Positions 1 to 4,573 of a stretch of 9,272 nt of DNA are shown here, piece by piece. Source of the stretch: CAWEEP01 sp963808125 (GTDB taxonomy: Bacteria > Chloroflexota > Dormibacteria > Aeolococcales > Aeolococcaceae); the NCBI GenBank assembly GCA_963808125.1, contig CAWEEP010000050.1, forward strand, positions 1-9,272. The letters run 5' to 3'. The notes beneath the pieces are model-generated. The model made no database searches. It saw only the letters and a program-made list of their open reading frames with translations, and was not told the origin of the DNA. The position numbers were made by a program, and so were the translations under genes. How positions within the stretch are numbered: position 1 is the first letter of the stretch; the number at the start of each line of letters is the position of its first letter.

Positions 1-255
1 AGCGATGGGACGCCGCCGTACCTGACAGTGGCGTCATGGGAAGTTGCGTTAGTGGCTTTTCCTTGCGATAAATCTCGGCCGCGCTCGCCGCATACGCCCC
101 CCATGCACCGCCGAGACGCGATTGGCGCGGACCCGTGGCACGTTTCAAACGCGTCATGCCAGGTTTCGGTGATTTGGTCCATCGGCGGACCCGATGTGCT
201 AGTACACAACTCCTTATGTCTTCCCTGGGGTTCCAGACAGAAAAGGAAAAAGGGA
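1..255. other. Left flank without supported gene
   Basis: I see no supported gene, RNA or repeat here. An open frame runs through 28-255 into the gene that starts at 256. Its translation is rich in Pro, Cys, Trp and His, shows no domain, and has no ribosome binding site at its ATG, so I read it as non-coding upstream sequence. It contains the string DVLVHNS (about 202-222), which resembles the end of HINT-type domains of polymorphic toxins, but nothing around it supports such a domain. Base composition is lower in GC than the dnaX region. Confidence 0.4.
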
Positions 256-591
256 GTGTTTGGCACAGGACTACTACGCAGAAGCACTAAGGTGGTGGCC
301 TACGGGCTCACCGGCTTTGTTGGGGCCGGAGCCAAGACCCTTGCGGTGGGAACGCGAGGCAGTCGTATCCGGGACAAGAATCTGCGCGAGTTGCAGAAGC
401 AGACCGCACTACTGCAGGAGCAGGGCGTCGGCACCGCTCCAACTGCGCAACTCAGCAAGGAAGACTCGGCCGATTACGAGGACCGCTTCCTTGTCGCCCC
501 GAACCCGGTGACTGGTGCTCCAGCCCCCGACAATTGGGTCACCCGCCGAGCCGCCAAGCGGATCGCGGAACGAGAAAGGATGTCGCGCTAG
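256..591 (+). CDS. Hypothetical small protein (about 111 aa)
   Basis: I do not recognise this protein. The GTG at 256 is preferred because a purine-rich AAGG/AAAGGGA stretch lies directly upstream (about 243-255) and the translation becomes protein-like only from here. Residues about 13-37 are Gly/Ala-rich and mildly hydrophobic (KVVAYGLTGFVGAGAK). The middle is charged and helical (RDKNLRELQKQTALLQEQ). The C-terminus is basic (TRRAAKRIAERERMSR), so a peripheral or single-pass membrane-associated protein is possible but not shown. It ends about 77 bp left of the proposed attachment core, so it belongs to the left flank and not the element. Its lower GC differs from dnaX-recR, which could mean this flank is itself acquired. 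The start is uncertain; an in-frame ATG exists at 28. Confidence 0.5.
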   Translation: MFGTGLLRRSTKVVAYGLTGFVGAGAKTLAVGTRGSRIRDKNLRELQKQTALLQEQGVGTAPTAQLSKEDSADYEDRFLVAPNPVTGAPAPDNWVTRRAAKRIAERERMSR

Positions 592-781
592 GCCGCGCTG
601 TCCTAGGTTTCTGACCCGAAGCTCCGGGGGAGGGCCGAGCCGGCGCCGGTACGGCCGTTCGGCCACCCGCGAGGGTCCACGTTGCGGGTCCGGGATCGCC
701 GTAGGACGCCCGAAACTGCCCGAGGGGTATCCGAGTAGGGGTGGGGCGGCGATCGGGCGGGGAATCGGCGTTCTCGACATG
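592..781. other. Intergenic region holding the left element end
   Basis: No gene is seen here. The stretch contains a small perfect hairpin, GGCC-GTTC-GGCC (653-664), a possible weak terminator for the upstream gene but lacking a T run. It is followed by the proposed left attachment half-site (668-687). The rest, up to the stop of the leftward scaffold-like gene at 782, shows no coding signal beyond shadows of neighbouring frames. Confidence 0.4.
668..687. repeat. Proposed attL: core CGCGA plus inward arm
   Basis: The core CGCGA (668-672) is followed by GGGT and then by CCACGTTGCGG (677-687). The arm is the exact reverse complement of the arm at 6067-6077, and both arms lie exactly 4 bp from the same CGCGA core. 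Large serine recombinases are known to use an attP of two inverted half-sites around a short core, and integration splits these into attL and attR; this arrangement matches. The match is seen directly, while the att function is inferred. A weakness is that the arm spacing is odd (13 bp), so the exact crossover dinucleotide is unclear. Confidence 0.6.
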
Positions 782-1288
782 TCAGAGCCGGCCCTTGACC
801 ATGTCGTGGAGGACTTCCGCGAACGTCGCCTTCTGGGCGGGCACGGCCAGGCCGTGCGCACCTGGCAGCGGGATCGGTTCCCGCGGCTTGCGCAGCCCCG
901 GCCGCTGGGCGAGCAGCCCGGCCGCGAGGGCCTGCACCTTGGCGGGGTCGACGTCGCTCCCGTCTTCGGTCAGGACGTCGGGGACGCCCGAACCCTCGAG
1001 CCACAGGTCGACCGGCTGGGAGAGGGTCGCTGCGGCGATCCGCTCGGCCTGCTGCCTCAACAAGAGCTCGATATGCGCGCGGGCTTCGTCCCGTTCCCTG
1101 GCGAAACGGCCAACGCGGCCGGTCAATTCGGCCCAGCGACGCCGGTCGCGGTCGTTCGTGAACTCGGGGCCTTCGTCGGGAGGATCCTGGCCGGGTGCCT
1201 GACCGGTGGGAGGCACCGGAGGGTCCGCCGGAGGCGTCTGAGGCGGTGTGGGCGCCGGTGGGGTCGTGGGGGTGGTCGTCGGGGTCAT
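782..1288 (-). CDS. Phage scaffold-like protein (168 aa)
   Basis: The start is ATG at 1288. A near-perfect AGGAGG (1297-1302) lies 9 nt upstream, and the ATG overlaps the preceding gene's TGA as ATGA, so it is the last gene of a coupled operon. Residues 1-40 are a low-complexity Thr/Pro segment (MTPTTTPTTPPAPTPP). Residues about 42-88 form a charged helix, likely coiled coil (RDRRRWAELTGRVGRFARERDEARAHIELLLRQ across 46-78). A block DLWLEGSGVPDVLTEDGSDVD then runs into a helix and RPGL. A disordered acidic/Pro start, a helical middle and a DLW...LLxEDGxVD block are, as I recall, typical of small proteins encoded beside capsid genes in actinobacterial phages and elements, often annotated as scaffold-like. 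No capsid gene is present, so the role is uncertain. Resemblance is by pattern only. Confidence 0.65.
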   Translation of the reverse strand: MTPTTTPTTPPAPTPPQTPPADPPVPPTGQAPGQDPPDEGPEFTNDRDRRRWAELTGRVGRFARERDEARAHIELLLRQQAERIAAATLSQPVDLWLEGSGVPDVLTEDGSDVDPAKVQALAAGLLAQRPGLRKPREPIPLPGAHGLAVPAQKATFAEVLHDMVKGRL

Positions 1289-1665
1289 GTGATGCTGCCT
1301 CCTGCGCGTCGTTGGGCTTCCCGAAGGGCTCGGAAGGTGGGCCACGGAACTTCCTCGATCCTGATGGCCCCGGTTTCGTCGGTGATTTCGACCTGGCCGG
1401 ACTGGCCGCGCGCCTCAGGTGAGGACACGAGGAAGAGATTGCCCGCCCGCCAGGTGGCGATCAGCCTCGCAGCCTCCCGGCGATACCAGCCGGCGCGGAG
1501 GAACAGGCCGACATCCACCGCCAGGAGCGCCGGCTCGCGGCTCACCCCGTCGTCGACGATGACGGTCTGCCCGTCGAGCGCGTCCAGGGCCAGGGGGACG
1601 TCGCTACACCCGCGCGCCGGGTCAGGATCCAGGCCGAAGGTCTCGGCCGTGCTGCGATCGGTCAT
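1285..1665 (-). CDS. Hypothetical protein (126 aa), middle gene of element operon
   Basis: I do not recognise this protein. ATG at 1665 is chosen because GAGGA precedes it at good spacing and because it overlaps the upstream gene's TGA as ATGA (1662-1665); a longer reading from 1710 has no such support. The stop likewise overlaps the next start (1285-1288). These stop/start overlaps on both sides indicate translational coupling and are strong evidence that the frame is real. The sequence is soluble-looking: a segment LDGQTVIVDDGVSREPALLAVDVGL, then Trp/Arg-rich helix GWYRREAARLIATWRAG, then a strand-rich part (NLFLVSSPEA, GQVEITDETGAIRIEEVPW), ending in a helix FRALREAQRR. It has no transmembrane segment, cysteine motif or signal peptide. 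The alternating charged strands suggest a compact alpha/beta protein. Confidence 0.6.
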   Translation of the reverse strand: MTDRSTAETFGLDPDPARGCSDVPLALDALDGQTVIVDDGVSREPALLAVDVGLFLRAGWYRREAARLIATWRAGNLFLVSSPEARGQSGQVEITDETGAIRIEEVPWPTFRALREAQRRAGGSIT

Positions 1666-1895
1666 GCTCGGTCCTCGGAGATGGCGCTGGCCACCTCGGC
1701 CTGACCCCACGGGGTGTCCTTACGGGGCACGACGCTGACCTCGACTTTCAGCCCCTTACCGTGCCTCGCGACCCAGACCGTCTGGGGGAGCTCGGGTAGC
1801 GAGCCGTCAGCCGGCAGGTCGAGGCGCAGGCGCAGGTTCCGGCCGTAGGTGTAGGCCGAGGGTGCCCATTCACGTTTCGAGACGAAGCGGGCCAT
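1662..1895 (-). CDS. Hypothetical small protein (77 aa), first gene of element operon
   Basis: I do not recognise this family. The ATG at 1895 has a clear AGGAG about 9 nt upstream (about 1909-1913). The protein is small and basic at the N-terminus (MARFVSKREW), followed by a probable beta-rich core (NLRLRLDLPAD, QTVWVARHGKGLKVEVSVVPR) and a short acidic tail (ASAISEDRA). It has no membrane segment or cysteine motif. Its TGA overlaps the next ATG (1662-1665), so the three genes 1895-782 are very likely one translationally coupled transcript. The transcript must begin within or just after the repeat cluster at 1918-2025, which makes that cluster a candidate operator for this operon. Confidence 0.6.
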   Translation of the reverse strand: MARFVSKREWAPSAYTYGRNLRLRLDLPADGSLPELPQTVWVARHGKGLKVEVSVVPRKDTPWGQAEVASAISEDRA

Positions 1896-1935
1896 GGTCT
1901 ATTTCTCCTGTGGGGCATGTTGCGGGACGGAGGAA

Positions 1936-1980
1936 CGCAACACTCACCCCCACCCCTTAACTGGGGGTGAGGTTGTTGCG
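1936..1980. other. Large two-stage stem-loop
   Basis: The inner stem CTCACCCCCA (1943-1952) pairs perfectly with TGGGGGTGAG (1962-1971) around a 9-nt loop. An outer stem, CGCAAC (1936-1941) with GTTGCG (1975-1980), encloses it with a small asymmetric bulge. No T run follows on either strand, so a classical intrinsic terminator is not favoured, although termination of the upstream ATPase transcript remains possible. A cruciform at an origin or an attenuator-type leader for the downstream operon are the alternatives. Confidence 0.55.
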
Positions 1981-1986
1981 CTCCCC

Positions 1987-2003
1987 CGCAACACAGTGTT
2001 GCG
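1987..2003. promoter_or_regulatory. 17-bp palindrome, candidate operator
   Basis: CGCAACAC-A-GTGTTGCG is a perfect 8-bp inverted repeat around one base, the typical shape of a site for a dimeric DNA-binding protein. It lies in the middle of the GTTGCG cluster, about 90 bp upstream of the three-gene operon that starts at 1895. The element's HTH protein or the C-terminal winged helix of the ATPase are plausible binders (inference). Confidence 0.5.
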
Positions 2004-2026
2004 ATCGGTTGCGCTTGGTGTTGCGC

Positions 2027-3298
2027 TCACGGCAGGGAAGTGAGACCCCAGCGCTTGCCGCCGAGGTCGATGAAGCGGTCACGGTGACGGCCGAGGGTGG
2101 CGCGGACGGCGTTGTCCGCGATGCCGGTCTCCTCGCTGATCTCCTTCACCGTCCGTGCCCCGCGGCTGAGGACTCGGCGGATGCGCTCGCCGGCGGTGAG
2201 GCGGGATTCCAACTCGGGAGCCGTCACGTCGCCGCGTTCGAAGCGCACCAGGCCGCCGTCATGGACGATTCGGAGGCCGATCGGCGGGTGAAGGCCGGAG
2301 AGGTTGGCTTTGGCGTGGATCAGCAGCACCTCGGCGGTGCCATCCCTCGGCTCGTGCTCCCGGCGGAGCTCCCAAACGTCGCGGGCGGCATTCAGCTTGT
2401 AGACCGAGCCGTAGGGGCGGCTGGCGGCGGTGGTCCCGGCGGCAATGTCGGCCCCGGCGACGTGGTCGACCAGGACCGAGGTCACCCCGAGATGGCGGAG
2501 CGCCTGGTGCATGCGGAGTACGGCGTCCGCCGGGTCGCCCGCTTCCCGGCCGATGCCCAGGGCGAGGCCGACCGAATCCACGATGGCGAGGCGGATCGCA
2601 TGCTCGGCGACCACCTCGGCGAGCCGTTCGACGTCGTCGGCCAGAGGTCGGGTCATCGCCAAGTACGGCAGGCGCGGGGCCTCGATTCCGGCGCCCTCGG
2701 CGATCCCGGCGACCAGGTTCGACCAGTCGTCGGCGCAGCTCTCCCAATCGAATACCCCGACCGGCTGCGGGCCCACCGGTCGGAAGCCGGGAATCACCTC
2801 AGCGCCGCTGGCGATCGAGACCGCCGCGGCGGCGGCCAGGGTGGATTTGCCACTCCCGCCGGGGCCGAACAATACCGACGCATGGCCGGCGGGAAGGAGC
2901 GGAGGCAGGAGCCGGGGTTCGGCGGCGGCGGCGGATACCCGCTTGCCGATCATGGTCGCCGGGGAGCCGGTCCGCTCGGCGGCGAGCACGGAGACACAGA
3001 GCCGCTCGAGGATGTCACCCCACGGAAGCTGGGGGGCTCTGGCGGTCAGCAGCTTCGTGGTCTGAGCCCGAGCGGCGAGGCTGGATAAGTTGAATGACCC
3101 GGCGCTCAGGTGGCGGCCATTGACGAGGATTCGCAACTCCGCGCGCACCTCACCCCCGGAGGAGCGCAGCCGCGAGACAGTGGCCTCATACGTTCCCGCA
3201 CCGTCCTCGGCAGCCAGGGCGTAGCCGAGGCCGCGGCGCTCAACTCCCTGGCCGTAGTCGATGCTGGCGCGGAGGTCGGAGAGGATGCCGCCGGTCAT
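2027..3298 (-). CDS. RepA-like RecA-fold ATPase (423 aa) with C-terminal winged helix
   Basis: This is a probable replicative or DNA-remodelling ATPase of the RepA/DnaB-type RecA fold (AAA_25-like). Walker A GPGGSGKST is at about 145-153, in the context HASVLFGPGGSGKST. A conserved VGVFDWES (about 180-187) follows, then Walker B LAIVDSVG (about 237-244). A strand ending in Asp-His (VLVDHV, 275-280) matches the motif after Walker B in hexameric RepA/KaiC-type enzymes. Residues about 367-423 form a winged helix (AGERIRRVLSRGARTVKEIS to KRWGL). The N-terminal 130 residues are less conserved. GGGAGGG lies 8 nt before the ATG, and the ATG overlaps the preceding stop as ATGA (3295-3298). It directly adjoins a repeat/stem-loop cluster, consistent with a replication initiator or helicase acting there. 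No primase or polymerase is encoded nearby. Fold confidence is high; a replication role is inferred. Confidence 0.85.
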   Translation of the reverse strand: MTGGILSDLRASIDYGQGVERRGLGYALAAEDGAGTYEATVSRLRSSGGEVRAELRILVNGRHLSAGSFNLSSLAARAQTTKLLTARAPQLPWGDILERLCVSVLAAERTGSPATMIGKRVSAAAAEPRLLPPLLPAGHASVLFGPGGSGKSTLAAAAAVSIASGAEVIPGFRPVGPQPVGVFDWESCADDWSNLVAGIAEGAGIEAPRLPYLAMTRPLADDVERLAEVVAEHAIRLAIVDSVGLALGIGREAGDPADAVLRMHQALRHLGVTSVLVDHVAGADIAAGTTAASRPYGSVYKLNAARDVWELRREHEPRDGTAEVLLIHAKANLSGLHPPIGLRIVHDGGLVRFERGDVTAPELESRLTAGERIRRVLSRGARTVKEISEETGIADNAVRATLGRHRDRFIDLGGKRWGLTSLP

Positions 3299-3519
3299 GC
3301 GGCTCGCCCTCCCTGTCGCGACCGCCCCCAGCGAATCGCGACATCCACGAGGCCGTCCAGCTCGGCCTCAAACCGCTGCAGCGGGAGCCGGAACCGGTGA
3401 CAGGCGACGAGATGCTCTCGGCACCCGAAGCACGTCCGCTGCCCGGGGAGCGACCACGACCCGCAGCAAGCGCACGGCGCCGGGGCGCCTCCGCTATGCT
3501 GACGTCGGTCGGCGGGCAC
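3295..3519 (-). CDS. Small zinc-ribbon protein (74 aa)
   Basis: The sequence carries CACCGSW and CFGC, a Cys-x2-Cys pair (first and third of the CACC group) followed 10 residues later by a second Cys-x2-Cys pair. This suggests one structural zinc site. The remainder is a basic/amphipathic helix (REHLVACHRFRLPLQRFEAELDGLVDVAIRW) and a basic tail. I favour GTG at 3519 because GGAGG (3528-3532) sits 8 nt upstream; an upstream in-frame GTG at 3537 would give 80 aa. The start overlaps the end of the HTH gene by about 26 bp, and the stop overlaps the ATPase start as ATGA, so it is translationally coupled to both. It is probably a DNA-binding or partner protein of the ATPase; the function is not known. 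Confidence 0.65.
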   Translation of the reverse strand: MPADRRQHSGGAPAPCACCGSWSLPGQRTCFGCREHLVACHRFRLPLQRFEAELDGLVDVAIRWGRSRQGGRAA

Positions 3520-3946
3520 GGGATTGCCCTCCGTCACGCGCCGCTACCGGTGTCGGTCCGGTGGCGGCGCTCTCGTGTCCGGCGCCATTGCTGGCCGCGA
3601 CCACGTCGGCGATGCGGGCGATCGTCTCGGGGAACGGGTGAGCCGGCAGCGCTCCAGCAGCGATGGCCGCGTCGATGCGCTCGCGCGCGATGGCCTGGAG
3701 CTCAGCGGTCGGATCAGCCGGGCTCATCCTCGGACGAATCCCGCCGCCAATGACGGCCGGCTGCAGGTAGTCGCCGAGGTCGCCGAGGCGGAAGCGGTAG
3801 AGCTTGGGACTGACCCGCACCGGCTCCAGCCGGCCGGTCCTGACCAGCCGGTAGAGCGTCTGGGTCGAGACCCGAAGGTACGCGCACGTCTCGCGTGTCG
3901 TGAGGAGGCGGTCGGGGGTGTCGACCGCCTCGACGGGACTAGCCAC
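3494..3946 (-). CDS. Excisionase/MerR-type helix-turn-helix protein (150 aa)
   Basis: Residues about 13-62 form a typical helix_turn_helix_17/excisionase domain: RLLTTRETCAYLRVSTQTLY, RLVRTGRLEPVRVSPKLYRF, then RLGDLGDYL. This is the common DNA-binding fold of phage and plasmid Xis and MerR-like proteins. The C-terminal 80 residues are helical and unfamiliar, with a basic end (QSRARRPTSA). GTG at 3946 is chosen because GGAGGAG lies 7-8 nt upstream and the HTH domain starts soon after; the longer open frame from 4273 has Pro/Arg-rich shadow-like sequence. It is the first gene of the zinc-ribbon/ATPase operon and is divergent from the gene at 4045. It could be the recombination directionality factor, a repressor of the divergent promoter, or both. 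The domain is clear; the role is inferred. Confidence 0.8.
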   Translation of the reverse strand: MASPVEAVDTPDRLLTTRETCAYLRVSTQTLYRLVRTGRLEPVRVSPKLYRFRLGDLGDYLQPAVIGGGIRPRMSPADPTAELQAIARERIDAAIAAGALPAHPFPETIARIADVVAASNGAGHESAATGPTPVAARDGGQSRARRPTSA

Positions 3947-4044
3947 GGACAGGCTCCTCCGGCCTACCCGTGAAGGGCTAGGCGGTGGAGCGGCTTGTAC
4001 GGGTGCCGTCCTGTCCCGATCGAACGGACGTATGCTACCAGACC
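3947..4044. other. Divergent control region (98 bp)
   Basis: This gap separates the leftward HTH gene from the rightward gene at 4045. It holds the GGAGGAG ribosome binding site of the HTH gene and the TATGCT hexamer of the rightward gene. I found no convincing -35/-10 pair for the leftward operon. A promoter pair controlled by the HTH protein is the natural expectation for this layout (inference). Confidence 0.4.
4031..4036 (+). promoter_or_regulatory. -10-like TATGCT for a leaderless gene
   Basis: TATGCT(A) ends 8 nt before the GTG at 4045, and there is no Shine-Dalgarno sequence. This spacing fits transcription starting at or beside the start codon. The same heptamer TATGCTA precedes the serine recombinase start on the other strand (6046-6052). 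No good -35 element is seen. Confidence 0.4.
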
Positions 4045-4437
4045 GTGACCGTCGATGCCGCCTGCGCTCGGTGCCAAGGCGTCCTCCTGCGCGATCCAGA
4101 GACCTGGCATCCGCCCTCCCAGAGCGCCCCGGCGTCGAGGCCGGGGAGGGTAACGACGGTGACGTCGCTCCGTGAGGCGCACGACGCCCTGGCGGCTGTG
4201 GAGGCGAATGCCGTGCGCCAGTTGCCTGATCCACGAGGGGCACCGCGCGGCGGCCTCTCCCCTCGCGGTGCACGGCGCAGGATCATCGACTTCGAGGATG
4301 GCCCGGATGGTCGGGAGCGCCTCCGGTTCATGCGCCATCCCGGCTGCGACCGGCGATCGTTCGTCATCGGCTGGGCCAGGCTGAACGACCTCGCCGTCGA
4401 GGCTCGGGAGCAGGGCCAGATGCGGTTCCTGATCTAG
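4045..4437 (+). CDS. Hypothetical protein (130 aa) with possible Cys/His metal site
   Basis: I do not recognise this family. The frame has the strong third-position GC expected of coding DNA here, and its last 55 residues are clearly protein-like (RRIIDFEDGPDGRERLRFMR to WARLNDLAVEAREQGQMRFLI). Cysteines 7 and 10 (CARC) with His98 and Cys101 (RHPGC) could bind one zinc, but this is inference. A helix around SLREAHDALAAVEANAVRQL is followed by a Pro/Gly/Arg-rich linker. GTG at 4045 is favoured because TATGCT lies just upstream (leaderless); a longer frame opens at 3985 but would lie within the control region. It is the only plus-strand gene in the element. Its TAG overlaps, as CTAG, the stop of the recombinase remnant on the other strand. 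Confidence 0.55.
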   Translation: MTVDAACARCQGVLLRDPETWHPPSQSAPASRPGRVTTVTSLREAHDALAAVEANAVRQLPDPRGAPRGGLSPRGARRRIIDFEDGPDGRERLRFMRHPGCDRRSFVIGWARLNDLAVEAREQGQMRFLI

Positions 4438-4562
4438 GCGGGGACGCGCCCGAAGTTGACCCGCGTGGGGTCGAACCGGCGCCCGCTACCGGTCGCCGGC
4501 CTGATGGTCACGGCGCCGAACGCCGCCAGTACCACCGACCGCCGCTCATCCGTGCGCAAGGC
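4434..4562 (-). pseudogene. 3' remnant of a second serine recombinase
   Basis: Read leftward from about 4562 to the stop at 4434, the sequence gives about 42 residues: LRTDERRSVVLAAFGAVTIR, then a Gly/Arg turn, then RRFDPTRVNFGRVPA. This aligns with the C-terminus of the neighbouring recombinase (SADQRRMVIQAAFGTVAIEP, then GRFDPTRIKLAP). The copies are clearly related but well diverged, so this is not a fresh duplication. No start, catalytic domain or zinc ribbon belongs to it. It begins just after the intact recombinase stop (4574-4576). It looks like the surviving tail of an older or partner recombinase. The open frame extends upstream to 4724, but that part overlaps the intact gene out of frame and is a shadow. 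Confidence 0.65.
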
Positions 4563-4573
4563 TTGGCGCCCGT

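Larger units (their letters stand above)
1918..2025. repeat. GTTGCG repeat cluster (seven copies, both orientations)
   Basis: Seven copies of GTTGCG or its complement lie in about 108 bp: forward at 1919-1924, 1975-1980, 1998-2003, 2008-2013 and 2020-2025, reverse at 1936-1941 and 1987-1992. Four extend to the octamer GTGTTGCG/CGCAACAC (1936-1943, 1987-1994, 1996-2003, 2018-2025). The forward copies from 1975 on are spaced 23, 10 and 12 bp, close to whole helical turns. The cluster starts directly after the ATPase gene's stop (2027) and ends shortly before the next gene's ribosome binding site. It could be an iteron-type origin, an operator array for the downstream operon, or a binding site for the HTH protein. 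The pattern is seen; the function is inferred. Confidence 0.7.

Noticed and set aside
202..222. DVLVHN string suggesting a polymorphic-toxin HINT end
   Set aside because: It is only six residues, with no upstream protease/HINT sequence and no ribosome binding site for the frame.
601..720. tRNA or SRP RNA at the insertion site
   Set aside because: I looked for class II tRNA boxes and the SRP tetraloop region across 592-672 joined to 6087-6188 and found no acceptable cloverleaf, TPsiC box or SRP core.
515..1738. Long plus-strand open frame (407 codons) across the scaffold-like operon
   Set aside because: It lies opposite three minus-strand genes that have strong ribosome binding sites and ATGA stop/start overlaps. 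Its product is Arg/Gly/Pro-rich without any domain, as expected for an antisense shadow in high-GC DNA.
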